Positions 16,207 through 25,734 of a stretch of 64,000 nt of DNA are shown in pieces. Source of the stretch: Halonatronum saccharophilum DSM 13868 (GTDB taxonomy: Bacteria > Bacillota > Halanaerobiia > Halobacteroidales > Halobacteroidaceae); assembly GCF_000517025.1 (NCBI RefSeq), contig NZ_KI912095.1:208870-272869 (forward strand). The letters run 5' to 3'. Every line of letters begins with the position of its first letter. The stretch's first letter is position 1. Below the pieces are notes generated by a model that ran no database searches, was not told the DNA's origin, and saw only the letters and a list, made by a program, of their open reading frames with translations. A program made the translations under genes and the position numbers.

Positions 16207-16755
16207 ATGTTAGAAAATATGATCGAAGAGATATTAATTGATGAGAAGACTTTAAAAAATAGAGTAAAGGAATTAGGAGAAAGCATTACAGCTGCTTATG
16301 ATGAAGATGATGATATTGTTTTGGTATGTATTCTAAGGGGAGGTTTTATCTTTATGGCTGATTTAGCACGCCAAGTTAAGCTTCCTGTTGCTTGTGATTT
16401 TATGGATGTGACAAGTTATGAGGGTACTACTTCTACAGGTAATGTTAGAATTATTAAAGATTTAGAAGAAAGTATTGAAGGTAAGCATGTAATACTTGTA
16501 GAGGATATTATAGATACTGGTTTAACTTTAAAGCATGTTATTAGTATGCTTGAAACTAGAAAACCAAAGAGTATTAAGGTCTGTACTTTACTAGACAAAC
16601 CAGCACGTAGATCAGTAAAAGAGGTTGAAGCTGATTGGAATGGTTTTGAGATCCCAAATAAGTTTGTAATCGGTTATGGTCTTGATTATGATGAGAAGTA
16701 CAGGAATCTTCCTTATATATTTGTTCCTAAACCAGAGTTATATGAAGATAATTAA
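16207..16755 (+). CDS. hpt: Hypoxanthine phosphoribosyltransferase
   Basis: 182 residues. The PRPP-binding motif VEDIIDTGLTL lies at about 98-108 (E99, D100 invariant) and the hood and base-binding elements are typical (DFMDVTSYEG near 60). It salvages hypoxanthine and guanine to IMP and GMP. GGAGG precedes ATG 16207. The tilS-hpt-ftsH order is highly conserved in Firmicutes. Confidence 0.95.
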   Translation: MLENMIEEILIDEKTLKNRVKELGESITAAYDEDDDIVLVCILRGGFIFMADLARQVKLPVACDFMDVTSYEGTTSTGNVRIIKDLEESIEGKHVILVEDIIDTGLTLKHVISMLETRKPKSIKVCTLLDKPARRSVKEVEADWNGFEIPNKFVIGYGLDYDEKYRNLPYIFVPKPELYEDN

Positions 16756-16767
16756 TCATAAGGTTGT

Positions 16768-16796
16768 TTGCCTTGACAAAGACCTTATGGTATAAT
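16768..16796 (+). promoter_or_regulatory. Candidate ftsH promoter
   Basis: TTGCCT (16768-16773), 17 bases, TATAAT (16791-16796). A more perfect TTGACA at 16773 is only 12 bases from the -10 box and is unlikely to be used. An inverted repeat CATAAGGT/ACCTTATG (16757-16789) overlaps and may end the hpt transcript. Confidence 0.55.
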
Positions 16797-16845
16797 TTTT
16801 AAAGTGGTATAAATTTTTAGTGATAGGCGAAGGGAGGATTATTAG

Positions 16846-18696
16846 TTGAAAAAGTTTTCTAAGAGTATAGGCTTTTATTTGATTATTATTGCAATAGGTG
16901 TTCTTATAGCTAACTATTTCATGCCTCATCAGACTGCAGAAGAGTTGACATATAGTCAATTTATAGATATGGTTGAGGCTGGTGATATTAAAGAGGTTAC
17001 AATAGTTGGTGAGAATTTAATTAGAGGAGAATTACCTGATGACCAATCTTTTCAAATAGATATTCCAGGGACTATTGAAAAGGTAGAGGGAATACTAAGA
17101 GACAATGATGTTGATATTATTACAAGGCCTGAGCCTGAACCACCTTGGTGGACAGGACTATTTGCTTATTTATTGCCTACAGTAATTTTAATTGGAGCTT
17201 GGATCTTTATTATGAATAAGATGCAAGGTGGGGGCAATAAGATGATGTCCTTTGGTAAGAGTAAGGCTAGGTTGCATGATAATGAGAAGAAGAAGGTAAC
17301 CTTTGATGATGTTGCTAATTATGAAGAGGTTAAAGAAGAACTTGTTGAAGTTGTGGAGTTCTTAAAGAGTCCAGATAAATTTAATAAGTTAGGGGCCAAA
17401 ATTCCTAAGGGAGTTCTTTTGGTGGGCCCTCCAGGAACTGGTAAAACATTGATGGCAAGAGCCGTTGCTGGTGAAGCTGGTGTTCCTTTCTTTATTATAA
17501 GTGGATCTGATTTTGTTGAGATGTTTGTAGGTGTAGGTGCCTCAAGGGTTAGAGATTTATTTGAACAAGGTAAAGAGAATGCACCTTGTATTATATTCAT
17601 CGATGAGTTGGATGCTGTTGGTAGACAACGTGGAGCTGGTGTTGGTGGAGGTCATGATGAACGTGAACAGACTCTTAACCAGTTGCTAGTAGAGATGGAT
17701 GGATTTGAAGCTAATGAAGGTATTATACTTATGGCTGCTACAAATAGACCTGATGTATTGGATCCAGCGCTTTTAAGACCTGGTCGTTTTGATCGTCAAG
17801 TTATTGTAGATAAGCCTGATTATAAAGGTAGGAAGGGGATTTTAGAGATACACCTAAAGGGTAAGCCTACTGAAGATGATGTAGATACTGGAGTGTTGGC
17901 CCGTAGAACTCCTGGCTTTACAGGTGCTGATATGGAGAATTTGGCCAATGAAGCAGCGATTTTAGCAGCTCGTCGTGGAAAAGAAAGTATAGGTATGTTA
18001 GAGTTTGATGATGCTATAGATCGTGTAATTGCTGGTCCACAAAAGAAGAGTCGTGTAATCAGTGATAAAGAGCAGGATATTGTATCTTATCATGAGACAG
18101 GTCATGCTTTATTAGGTGAGCTTCTAGAAGATGCTGATCCTACTCATAAGGTAACTATTATTCCTCGTGGTAGAGCTGGTGGATTTACTATTAACCTTCC
18201 ACAAGAGGATAAGAGCTTTATAACCAAGTCTGAATTATTAGATAAGGTTACTATGCTTCTAGGTGGTAGAGTAGCTGAAGAGGTATTCTTAGATGATATC
18301 AGTACAGGTGCTCAAAATGATCTAGAAAGATCTACTAAGATAATCAGAAATATGATTACTGATTATGGTATGAGTGAGAACTTAGGACCATTAACTTTAG
18401 GACAAAAACAAAATGAACAAGTATTCTTAGGTAGAGATATATCCCGTAGCCGAAATTATAGTGAGGATGTAGCTGCTTTAATTGATAAGGAAGCTAGAGC
18501 TATGGTTGATGCTTGTTATGAACAAGCTAGAACTGTCTTAACTGAGAATAGGGATATGGTTGAAGATATGGTAGCTGCTTTAAAAGAGCATGAGACCTTA
18601 AATAAAGATGATATTAAAGAGATAATAGGTAAGTATAAGCCTGGTTTTTATGATGATGAAGAAGCAAAGACTGATTCTTTAGAAGGTGACGAGTAA
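16846..18696 (+). CDS. ftsH: ATP-dependent zinc metalloprotease FtsH
   Basis: 616 residues: two membrane helices (about 7-24 and 107-126) around a small extracytoplasmic domain, AAA+ domain with Walker A GPPGTGKT (194-201) and Walker [12 protein letters not shown], second region of homology [20 protein letters not shown], and the zinc site HETGH (416-420). It degrades membrane and regulatory proteins. Start is TTG 16846 with AGGGAGG upstream. The C-terminal tail is acidic. Confidence 0.97.
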   Translation: MKKFSKSIGFYLIIIAIGVLIANYFMPHQTAEELTYSQFIDMVEAGDIKEVTIVGENLIRGELPDDQSFQIDIPGTIEKVEGILRDNDVDIITRPEPEPPWWTGLFAYLLPTVILIGAWIFIMNKMQGGGNKMMSFGKSKARLHDNEKKKVTFDDVANYEEVKEELVEVVEFLKSPDKFNKLGAKIPKGVLLVGPPGTGKTLMARAVAGEAGVPFFIISGSDFVEMFVGVGASRVRDLFEQGKENAPCIIFIDELDAVGRQRGAGVGGGHDEREQTLNQLLVEMDGFEANEGIILMAATNRPDVLDPALLRPGRFDRQVIVDKPDYKGRKGILEIHLKGKPTEDDVDTGVLARRTPGFTGADMENLANEAAILAARRGKESIGMLEFDDAIDRVIAGPQKKSRVISDKEQDIVSYHETGHALLGELLEDADPTHKVTIIPRGRAGGFTINLPQEDKSFITKSELLDKVTMLLGGRVAEEVFLDDISTGAQNDLERSTKIIRNMITDYGMSENLGPLTLGQKQNEQVFLGRDISRSRNYSEDVAALIDKEARAMVDACYEQARTVLTENRDMVEDMVAALKEHETLNKDDIKEIIGKYKPGFYDDEEAKTDSLEGDE

Positions 18697-18702
18697 TATA
18701 GA

Positions 18703-18731
18703 TTGTCAAATCTTTAGGATTATGCTATAAT
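18703..18731 (+). promoter_or_regulatory. Promoter of ZTP riboswitch-fhs transcript
   Basis: TTGTCA (18703-18708), 17 bases, TATAAT (18726-18731). Transcription would start about seven bases later, just before the riboswitch. Confidence 0.85.
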
Positions 18732-18744
18732 GTTTTCAAAAGAT

Positions 18745-18832
18745 AGTCATAGGACTGGTGGAATTAATATGGGTTGAACCATAGGGGAATATGACTTAAA
18801 TATAATTTAGTAATAGCCGACCACCTGGGCAA
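18745..18832 (+). ncRNA. ZTP riboswitch aptamer (pfl motif)
   Basis: P1 is AGTCATA (18745-18751) with TATGACT (18790-18796); between them the conserved GGACTGG, a hairpin TATGG/CCATA and the GGGGAA segment. The second domain carries the family hallmark CCGACCACCTGGGCA (18817-18831). ZTP riboswitches sense the purine intermediate ZMP/ZTP, which accumulates when 10-formyl-THF is short, and commonly control fhs, as here. Confidence 0.9.
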
Positions 18833-18872
18833 ATAGTAGTTTAACTACTATTTGTTCAGGTGGTCTTTTATT
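18819..18872 (+). terminator. ZTP-controlled terminator (expression platform)
   Basis: A 21-bp stem is formed by 18819-18839 and 18845-18865 with two G-T pairs, followed by TTTTATTA. Its left strand includes the conserved CCACCTGGGCA of the aptamer, so ligand binding and terminator formation exclude each other; ZTP would turn fhs on. Confidence 0.88.
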
Positions 18873-18876
18873 ATTT

Positions 18877-18906
18877 ATAGCTATGAGCTATGAGTATAGA
18901 GCTAAA
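18877..18906. repeat. Degenerate heptad tandem (AGCTATG units)
   Basis: ATAGCTATGAGCTATGAG and related units in period 7 between the riboswitch terminator and fhs. A GGGCCAAC motif follows at 18909. The remainder of the gap up to 19035 shows no gene. Confidence 0.5.
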
Positions 18907-19035
18907 TCGGGCCAACGCCCAATTTATTCATAAATGAGAACTAGAGTAGCGAGTAGTTAAATATAGATTTGAAGGATAAAAAAATTGATTTGAAGAAATA
19001 TTAAGCTTAGTAACTACTAAAAAGGGGGAGTTTAA

Positions 19036-20715
19036 ATGGCTGATTACAAATCTGATATTGAAATTGCTCAAGAGGCTAAATTAGAGAAGGTTGAAGAGGT
19101 GGCTAGTAAATTAGGTTTAAGTAGGGAGGATATTGAACTCTATGGTGATTATAAGGCTAAGATTAAGTTAGAAGCCTATAGAAGGTTATTAGAGGAGAAG
19201 GAGAACGGGAAGTTAATTTTAACTACTGCTATTAGCCCTACACCAGCAGGAGAGGGTAAATCGACTACAACTGTAGGTTTAGGGCAAGCGATGAATAGGT
19301 TAGGTAAGAATACAGCGGTAGCCTTGCGTGAACCGTCTTTAGGCCCTTGTATGGGGATAAAGGGTGGAGCAGCAGGGGGAGGATACTCTCAGGTTGTTCC
19401 AATGGAGGATATAAATCTACACTTTACCGGTGATATTCATGCTATTGGTATAGCTCATAATTTATTGTCTGCAGCAATTGACAACCATATCAAGCAGGGT
19501 AATGAATTAGATTTAGATCCAACTAAGATTGCTTTTAAGAGGGTTGTGGATATGAATGACCGTGCTTTAAGAGAGATAGTAGTTGGATTAGGTGGGACAG
19601 CCAACGGTCAACCTCGTCAGGATGGTTATATGATTACTGTAGCATCAGAGGTTATGGCTATCTTATGCTTAGCGGAGGGTATATTAGATCTAAAGAAAAG
19701 GCTAGGGAAGATAGTTATTGGATATACATATGATGGGCGTCCTGTAGAGGCTAAGGAGTTAAAGGTGGCTGGAGCTATGGCTGCTTTATTGAAGGATGCT
19801 ATTAAGCCTAATTTGGTACAGACTCTAGAGAATACGCCAGCCTTTATTCATGGAGGACCCTTTGCGAATATAGCCCATGGGTGCAATAGTATAACTGCGA
19901 CAAAGTTGGCCCTTAAGACGGCTGATTATGTAGTGACTGAAGCTGGATTTGGAGCAGACTTGGGTGCTGAGAAGTTCTTTAATATTAAATGTCGTTTTGC
20001 TGACTTGAGTCCAGATGCTGTAGTTCTAGTAGCTACTGCTCGTGCCTTGAAGATGCATGGTGGAGTTGCTAAAGGTGATTTAACTGAAGAAAATTTGAAT
20101 GCTTTAGCAACAGGGATGGAGAATTTAGAGAAGCATATAGAGAATGTAAAGAAGTTTGGAGTTCCTATGGTAGTTGCTATCAACGAATTCCCAACAGATA
20201 CTCAAGCAGAGCTAGATCTTATCAGAGAGAGATGTGAAGAGTTGGGTGTAGAGGTTGCCTTATCTCAAGTTTGGGCCAAGGGTGGCGAAGGTGGAGAAGA
20301 ACTTGCTAAGAAGGTTCTAGAAGCCTTGGATAAACCTAAGGACTTCAAGTTGCTTTATGATGCCGAGGATAGCATTGAAGAGAAGGTAAATAAAGTAGCA
20401 AAGGAGATCTATGGTGCAGCAAAGGTCAACTTTACTTCACAGGCTAAGAAGGATATTGAGCAGTTAACAGCAGATGGTTTCGATAAGATGCCAATCTGTA
20501 TGGCCAAGACCCAATCTTCCTTATCAGATAATCCAGCCTTACTAGGAAGGCCTAGAGGGTTTGAATTGACAGTAAGGAAGGTCAATGTCTCAGCAGGGGC
20601 AGGTTTCTTAGTAGCTCTAACTGGAGCAGTTTTAACGATGCCAGGGTTGCCCAAGAAACCATCAGCTGAGGATATTGACATTGATGGTGATGGAAAGATT
20701 ACAGGGTTGTTTTAG
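19036..20715 (+). CDS. fhs: Formate-tetrahydrofolate ligase
   Basis: 559 residues, full length. ATP-binding [14 protein letters not shown] is at about 68-81; other family blocks are [20 protein letters not shown] and [11 protein letters not shown]. It makes 10-formyl-THF from formate, ATP and THF, for purine synthesis and for acetogenic or one-carbon metabolism in anaerobes. AAGGGGGAG precedes ATG 19036. The upstream ZTP riboswitch ties its expression to 10-formyl-THF shortage. Monocistronic. Confidence 0.97.
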   Translation: MADYKSDIEIAQEAKLEKVEEVASKLGLSREDIELYGDYKAKIKLEAYRRLLEEKENGKLILTTAISPTPAGEGKSTTTVGLGQAMNRLGKNTAVALREPSLGPCMGIKGGAAGGGYSQVVPMEDINLHFTGDIHAIGIAHNLLSAAIDNHIKQGNELDLDPTKIAFKRVVDMNDRALREIVVGLGGTANGQPRQDGYMITVASEVMAILCLAEGILDLKKRLGKIVIGYTYDGRPVEAKELKVAGAMAALLKDAIKPNLVQTLENTPAFIHGGPFANIAHGCNSITATKLALKTADYVVTEAGFGADLGAEKFFNIKCRFADLSPDAVVLVATARALKMHGGVAKGDLTEENLNALATGMENLEKHIENVKKFGVPMVVAINEFPTDTQAELDLIRERCEELGVEVALSQVWAKGGEGGEELAKKVLEALDKPKDFKLLYDAEDSIEEKVNKVAKEIYGAAKVNFTSQAKKDIEQLTADGFDKMPICMAKTQSSLSDNPALLGRPRGFELTVRKVNVSAGAGFLVALTGAVLTMPGLPKKPSAEDIDIDGDGKITGLF

Positions 20716-20737
20716 GTAATAGTAGTCAGGAATCTAA

Positions 20738-20780
20738 AAAATAACAGGATAACACTTAAAAGTGTTATCCTGTTATTTTA
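20738..20780 (+). terminator. Terminator after fhs
   Basis: A perfect 19-bp stem (20738-20756 with 20761-20779; core ATAACAGGATAACACT) and four-base loop, with T-runs on both sides, so it could work in both directions. Confidence 0.9.
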
Positions 20781-20816
20781 ATTTTAGCAATTTGATTTTT
20801 AGAGTAATATTAGCAG

Positions 20817-20845
20817 TTGACATAATAAAAATCTTGAGGTATAAT
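20817..20845 (+). promoter_or_regulatory. Consensus promoter of carbohydrate-locus LacI gene
   Basis: TTGACA (20817-20822), 17 bases, TATAAT (20840-20845): perfect consensus in both boxes and spacing. Confidence 0.9.
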
Positions 20846-20859
20846 AAAAATATAAGATT

Positions 20860-20871
20860 GGGAGCGCTCCC
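20860..20871 (+). promoter_or_regulatory. LacI-family operator GGGAGCGCTCCC
   Basis: Perfect 12-bp palindrome starting 15 bases after the -10 box, placed for repression. The same 12 bases form the centre of the 40-bp palindrome at 22154-22193 before the transporter genes. The core equals that of the CelR operator TGGGAGCGCTCCCA known from Thermobifida, whose inducer is cellobiose. Confidence 0.88.
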
Positions 20872-20991
20872 TAAAGTGGAAGTTTATAATAATATAATAC
20901 AATAGAGCACTTCAGTTATAATTATATAAGAAGAGAGTGTACACTTATAAGTTGTTATAAGTAAAATCTAATTAATTAAAAGAGGTATATT

Positions 20992-22026
20992 ATGAAAAGG
21001 AATAAACTTAATATCTATAAGATTGCTGAAATTGCTGGAGTATCTAAAAGTACTGTTTCTAGAGTTATCAATGATAAAGCTGGCGTTGGTGATAAGACTA
21101 GAAAGAAGGTTTTGGAGATAATAAAAGATTTAAATTACCAGCCAAATAGTTTTGCTAGAGGTTTAGCAAATAATAAGACCAAAACGATTGGCCTAGTAGT
21201 ATCTGATATAACAGACCCTTTTTTTTCAGGCTTTATAAAAGGGGTAGAAGCAAAAGCGATGGAAGATAACTATAATATAATGTTAGCTAATAGTCATTGG
21301 GTGGTTGAAGAAGAGCTAAAATGTGTTAAGATGTTTCAAGAAGGAAGAGTTGACGGAGTATTGATAATAAGTGGAGCTAGAGATGGTTTAGATGTATATC
21401 TAAACGATCTATCAGCTAAAAATACTCCAGTATTATTAATTGACAGAAAAACTGATAATGGATCAATCCCTAAGATAAATGTAGATAATTTTAGTGGTGC
21501 ATATATGGGAGTTAAATATTTATTAGATTTAGGTCACAAAAAGGTAGCTTGTATTAAAGGCGATGATGTTGCTTCTTCTGGAGCTTCCGTGGATAGGGTA
21601 TTGGGGTATAAGAAGGCATTAAATGATTTTGGTATAAATAATGAGATAATAGTTCCGGGTTACTTTGAAGTGGAAGATGCTTATAAAGCCACTCATAATC
21701 TACTAGAAGAACAAAAAGATATTACAGCTATTTTTTACCTTTCTGATATGATGGCTATTGGAGGTTTGAAAGCTATTAGAGAAAGAGGGTTGAAAGTTCC
21801 TGATGATATTTCTGTGCTTGGATGTGATGATATTGAACTAGCATCTTTAATTAACCCACCTTTGACTACATTAAGGCAACCTAGGTATGAGATGGGGTAT
21901 AAAGGTATGGGGGCTTTAATAAGTATATTAGAGGAAACAAACAAAAGAATCAACCATAAAGATATAAGCTTTAATATGGAATTGGTAATACGTGAGTCTA
22001 CTAAGAAAGTAAATATAGTTGATTAG
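20992..22026 (+). CDS. LacI/GalR-family regulator of the beta-glucan locus (CelR-like)
   Basis: 344 residues: helix-turn-helix at 5-28 (IYKIAEIAGVSKSTVSRVIN), hinge NYQPNSFARGLA, then a sugar-binding-like domain (TKTIGLVVSDITDPFFSGFIKGVE, from about 62). It probably represses itself and the downstream importer through GGGAGCGCTCCC. By analogy with CelR it would respond to cellobiose or a related beta-glucose disaccharide; this is inference from operator identity and gene context. A long hairpin overlaps its stop codon. AAAGAGGT precedes ATG 20992. Confidence 0.9.
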   Translation: MKRNKLNIYKIAEIAGVSKSTVSRVINDKAGVGDKTRKKVLEIIKDLNYQPNSFARGLANNKTKTIGLVVSDITDPFFSGFIKGVEAKAMEDNYNIMLANSHWVVEEELKCVKMFQEGRVDGVLIISGARDGLDVYLNDLSAKNTPVLLIDRKTDNGSIPKINVDNFSGAYMGVKYLLDLGHKKVACIKGDDVASSGASVDRVLGYKKALNDFGINNEIIVPGYFEVEDAYKATHNLLEEQKDITAIFYLSDMMAIGGLKAIRERGLKVPDDISVLGCDDIELASLINPPLTTLRQPRYEMGYKGMGALISILEETNKRINHKDISFNMELVIRESTKKVNIVD

Positions 22027-22054
22027 ACTTCAATGAAGTCTAATCAACTATATT
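22012..22054 (+). terminator. 19-bp perfect hairpin over stop codon of LacI gene
   Basis: 22012-22030 pairs with 22036-22054 (core GTTGATTAGACTT), loop CAATG. The stop codon TAG (22024-22026) is inside the left strand. There is no strong T-run, so it may terminate weakly or shield the transcript end. Confidence 0.6.
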
Positions 22055-22153
22055 ATAACTAAAAGGATTGAAATATATAATAATATAAGTTTATAAACAT
22101 ATTTCATCTTGATAAGAGTTGCTTATATAAAGTAATTTTTGAGGTGAGATATA

Positions 22154-22193
22154 TTTTTACGCTTTTCGGGAGCGCTCCCGAAAAGCGTAAAAA
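22154..22193 (+). promoter_or_regulatory. 40-bp perfect palindrome containing the LacI operator
   Basis: Two 20-base arms without mismatch or loop (ACGCTTTTCGGGAGC on the left, its complement on the right). The centre, 22168-22179, is GGGAGCGCTCCC. It lies 60 bases before the binding-protein gene. The flanks extend the operator symmetry far beyond what a LacI dimer contacts, so an RNA hairpin or second regulator is possible. Confidence 0.85.
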
Positions 22194-22252
22194 TCCCCTC
22201 ATCATAAGATTGTTCTTAAAAACTAATAATATTAATTAAAGGGGGATTTTAA

Positions 22253-23542
22253 ATGTTTACTAAGAAGAATATAGCTATTTTAGTAGTGGTAATTTTGTTA
22301 ATTGGTACTATGGCATTATTGAGTAACCGTAGAAGTAGTGATACTGCTGAAGATAATGGTGCAACAACTGATGGTGTAACAACAATTAGAGTAGCTGCTT
22401 TTCCAGATCAAGATTCAGGGTTTGAGGCTATTTTAGATGATTTTCATGCTGAACATCCTCATATTAAGGTCGAATTAGATATAAATGATTTTGACAACCA
22501 TCATCAAGCGCTATTAACTCAAATAGCTGCAGGTTCTAATGTTCCTGATGTAGCTAATATAGAGATTCAATTTGTTGGTGATTTTGTTAATAGAGGTGGT
22601 TTTGTAAATCTATTAGAAGAACCTTATAATGCAGGAGAATTTGAAGATGATATTATTCCTTATAAATGGGCACAAGGTACTAATGAAGCTACAGGAGAAT
22701 TGATTGCAATGCCCTTAGATGTTGCTCCCGGAACTATTTTTTATAGAAGAGATCGTTTTGAAGAGTTAGGTGTTGATGTAGAAGATTTAAATACTTTAGA
22801 AGATTGGATAGAAGTAGGGCTTGAATTTACTGAAGGCGAAGATGATCGATGGTTATTCCCAGATGCAGCAATAATCTATGAGATGGTAAGAAGAAGTGGA
22901 GAAGAGCAATTCTTTGATAATGACGGAAATCCTATAGTAACTTCTGATAAATTTGTTAGAGCTTTTGAATTAGCAAAGCAGATTAGAGATTTAGGATTAG
23001 ATGGTCAGATTGGTGAATGGAGTAATGAATGGTATGCTACATTTGAAGAGGGAACAGCTCTTGCCCATGCTTCAGGTGCTTGGCTAGGAGGGCATATCCA
23101 AAATTGGATGGCACCTGAAACTGCTGGTAAATGGGGAGTAACTAACTTGCCAGATGATATGTATGTCAACTGGGGTGGATCTTTCTTAGCAATTCCAGAA
23201 GATGCCCAGAACAAAGAAGCAGCTTGGGAATTTATTGAGTATGTAACGACAAATGTAGATGTACAGATAAATCAATTTGAGGCTGCTAATATATTCCCTG
23301 CACTAGTTGATGCCTTTGACCATGAAGTTTTTGAAGAATCAAGCGATTTTTATAGTGGTCAAAATGTAAGACAATTTTGGTTAGATTCAGCTAAAAAAGT
23401 ACCAGCAGTTAATACAAATAGGTATGACACAATAGCACAAGATGCTGTTGGGGCTGCTTTGACTGAGGTCTTAGAAGAAGATAAAGATATTATGGAGGCA
23501 TTAGAAGAAGCTGAAACTTTAATTAAGAGAAGAATGAGATAA
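22253..23542 (+). CDS. CUT1 sugar ABC transporter substrate-binding protein
   Basis: 429 residues. One N-terminal hydrophobic helix (residues 7-24) followed by a polar linker (SNRRSSDTAEDNGATTDG) and a family-1 extracellular solute-binding domain (VTTIRVAAFPDQDSGFEAIL onward; AHASGAWLGGHIQNW; INQFEAANIFPAL). There is no lipobox cysteine after the helix, so the protein would be anchored by the uncleaved helix or secreted rather than lipid-modified, which is unusual for a Gram-positive binding protein. Its substrate is probably a beta-glucan oligosaccharide from context. AAAGGGGG precedes ATG 22253. Confidence 0.92.
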   Translation: MFTKKNIAILVVVILLIGTMALLSNRRSSDTAEDNGATTDGVTTIRVAAFPDQDSGFEAILDDFHAEHPHIKVELDINDFDNHHQALLTQIAAGSNVPDVANIEIQFVGDFVNRGGFVNLLEEPYNAGEFEDDIIPYKWAQGTNEATGELIAMPLDVAPGTIFYRRDRFEELGVDVEDLNTLEDWIEVGLEFTEGEDDRWLFPDAAIIYEMVRRSGEEQFFDNDGNPIVTSDKFVRAFELAKQIRDLGLDGQIGEWSNEWYATFEEGTALAHASGAWLGGHIQNWMAPETAGKWGVTNLPDDMYVNWGGSFLAIPEDAQNKEAAWEFIEYVTTNVDVQINQFEAANIFPALVDAFDHEVFEESSDFYSGQNVRQFWLDSAKKVPAVNTNRYDTIAQDAVGAALTEVLEEDKDIMEALEEAETLIKRRMR

Positions 23543-23556
23543 ATAATAAAACAATT

Positions 23557-23586
23557 AAACAAGGAGCTATATATAGCTCCTTGTTT
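23557..23586 (+). terminator. Intra-operon hairpin between binding protein and permeases
   Basis: AAACAAGGAGCTA pairs with TAGCTCCTTGTTT. It probably reduces read-through, giving more binding protein than permease, as in maltose operons. Confidence 0.75.
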
Positions 23587-23603
23587 TAAAAAGGAGGAAT
23601 AGA

Positions 23604-24590
23604 ATGAATTCTAGTGATATTAAAACAAATAAAGTTACTTCTGATAAGACTAAAAATAAGAAGACAGATAGATTTAGATTAAGCATAAAAAGTGCTCCAT
23701 ATGTATTTATATCTCCGTTCTTTATACTTTTTCTAATATTTGGAGTATTCCCTATTTTATACTCTTTCTTTTTAAGTTTTCATTCATGGGATGGAATAGG
23801 ACAGATGGAGTTTGTAGGTTTATCTAATTACGCTTATGTATTAAATGATGATTGGTTTTGGGAATCAGTTAAGAATACCTTTATTATATTTATTTTAACA
23901 ACTATTCCACAGCATATTATTGCATTGTCATTAGCTTTTGTATTAAATTCTGGATTTGTAAAAATGAAAGAGTTCTTTCGAGGATCTTATTTTTTACCTT
24001 ATATAACATCGGCGGTAGCTATTGCTCTTGTATTTGATGTTATATTAGGCCATAGATCAGGTCTTTTAAATGCTATTTTAATTCAGTTAGAAACATTACC
24101 ACCTTTTGCATTTTTATTTGATAGTGTGGGGTTAGATCTTCCGGTGAGGTGGCTAGCAGAGGCTAGGTGGATTAGATTTTCCATTGCTGGATTGGTTACC
24201 TGGAGGTTTACCGGTTGGAATATGTTAATATACTTTGCTGGGCTACAGAATATACCAAATTCTTTATATGAAGCTGCTGAAATTGATGGAGCAAATAAAA
24301 GACAAGTTTTCACTAATGTTACTCTTCCATTATTGAGACCTATGATATTCTTTGGAGTAACTATGTCTATAATAGGTAACTTGCAGTTATTTGAAGAACC
24401 ATTTATTTTAGTCGGTGGAGATGGAGGAGCTGGTCGTGCTGGTATGACTACTGCAATGTACTTGTTTAGAACTGGTTTTCATTGGAGACAGTTTGGTGAG
24501 GGAAGTGCTATGGCATATATTTTAGCTATATTTATTGTTATTTTAAGTTTAGCAAGTAGAAAAATATTCCACAAGGAAAATGATCTATAG
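23604..24590 (+). CDS. CUT1 sugar ABC transporter permease (MalF-like)
   Basis: 328 residues with a cytoplasmic N-terminal tail (about 30 residues, rich in Lys) and six predicted membrane helices. The EAA loop YEAAEIDGANKRQVFTNVTLP (about 224-244) contacts the ATPase. Similar to LacF/MalF/UgpA. AAAAGGAGG stands upstream of ATG 23604. It is 17 bases from the second permease; no ATPase follows, so the MsmX-type subunit at 4.3 kb is the likely partner. Confidence 0.95.
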   Translation: MNSSDIKTNKVTSDKTKNKKTDRFRLSIKSAPYVFISPFFILFLIFGVFPILYSFFLSFHSWDGIGQMEFVGLSNYAYVLNDDWFWESVKNTFIIFILTTIPQHIIALSLAFVLNSGFVKMKEFFRGSYFLPYITSAVAIALVFDVILGHRSGLLNAILIQLETLPPFAFLFDSVGLDLPVRWLAEARWIRFSIAGLVTWRFTGWNMLIYFAGLQNIPNSLYEAAEIDGANKRQVFTNVTLPLLRPMIFFGVTMSIIGNLQLFEEPFILVGGDGGAGRAGMTTAMYLFRTGFHWRQFGEGSAMAYILAIFIVILSLASRKIFHKENDL

Positions 24591-24607
24591 AAAGGTGGAG
24601 GTGTAAA

Positions 24608-25441
24608 TTGAAAAATTCTATTAGAGGTAGTATAAAGAAATCATTATTATATATTGTTTTATTCTTAGGGGTTTTAATTACTTTTTTTCCTTTTTTCTAT
24701 ATGTTTGTCCTAGCAACTCGAAGTAGAGCAGAGATTTTTTCTTCTACTCAGACCTTATGGTTTGGAGATCACTTCATTAATAACTTGCAGATTTTAAGAG
24801 ATTCAGTACCGATTTTTAGGAATCTATTTAACAGTATATTTGTTGCCACTATAGGTACGGCATTTACTATGTTCTTTTGTGCGCTAGGCGGATATGGATT
24901 TGCCAAGTATGATTTTAAATGGAAGGACAAATTATTTTTCGCTATGTTAGCAACAATGATGATTCCAGGATTGCTATCTATTATACCTTGGTTTATTATG
25001 ATGAATTATTTTGGTTGGATGGATACCTTCTACCCATTCATCATTCCGGGTATAGCTAATGCTTTTGGAATATTCCTAATGAGACAATTTATGGAATCTA
25101 TACCTGGTGATATTATTGATGCAGCAAGGATAGATGGGTGTGGAGAATTTGAAATTTTCTGTAGGATTATTCTCCCAATTAGTAAAACAGGATTAAGTGC
25201 GTTAGGTATCCTGACCTTCTTAGGATCTTGGAATGCCTTAATGGGTCCTTTATTAATCCTTCAAAGTGAAGAGATGTGGACTTTACCAGTAGCATTAACA
25301 AGATTAGCAGATAGTGCTGGAGTCGATTATGGAGCTACAATGGTAGGAGCTTCAATAGCTGTTGTACCTATCATAGTAGTATTTGTTATAGGATCTAAAA
25401 AGTTTATGGCTGGAATGCTTGAAGGAGCTACAAAGGGCTAG
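24608..25441 (+). CDS. CUT1 sugar ABC transporter permease (MalG-like)
   Basis: 277 residues, six membrane helices, EAA loop IDAARIDGCGEFEIFCRIILP (about 176-196). Start is TTG 24608 preceded by GGTGGAGG. Last gene of the importer set. A 293-base gap follows. Confidence 0.95.
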   Translation: MKNSIRGSIKKSLLYIVLFLGVLITFFPFFYMFVLATRSRAEIFSSTQTLWFGDHFINNLQILRDSVPIFRNLFNSIFVATIGTAFTMFFCALGGYGFAKYDFKWKDKLFFAMLATMMIPGLLSIIPWFIMMNYFGWMDTFYPFIIPGIANAFGIFLMRQFMESIPGDIIDAARIDGCGEFEIFCRIILPISKTGLSALGILTFLGSWNALMGPLLILQSEEMWTLPVALTRLADSAGVDYGATMVGASIAVVPIIVVFVIGSKKFMAGMLEGATKG

Positions 25442-25734
25442 TAACTATTTTCATTATAAATATTAAAGTTAAAAACATTAGTTTTATTAGTATGTTAAAT
25501 TAAATTTAAAAGTGGCTAATAAAAAATGATAAGCATTTTTACTAATTATACTGTAGCACCTTTTAATATGCTTATCAAGGAATTATGTACATTCAATTTA
25601 TACAATTTAATAGGGAACTTTAGTCTTTAAAATTATATCGTTTTTAGCTAATTATGAAAATAATTTAGATAATTATTCATTACCTTGGTAATTAAAAAGT
25701 ACCCTATTATAAATTTCAAAGGGAGGAATAAAGT
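25442..25734 (+). other. Intergenic gap with inverted repeats, no gene seen
   Basis: Contains TGATAAGCAT at about 25528 and its inverse ATGCTTATCA near 25570, and an imperfect pair AATAGGGAAC / GTACCCTATT (about 25610 and 25697). These could be a transcript end after the permease or a leader of the phosphorylase gene. No LacI operator of the GGGAGCGCTCCC type was found. Confidence 0.5.

Noticed and set aside
16773-16796. TTGACA with TATAAT before ftsH
   Set aside because: Spacing is 12 bases, too short for sigma-A; the TTGCCT at 16768 with 17 bases is the better -35 box.
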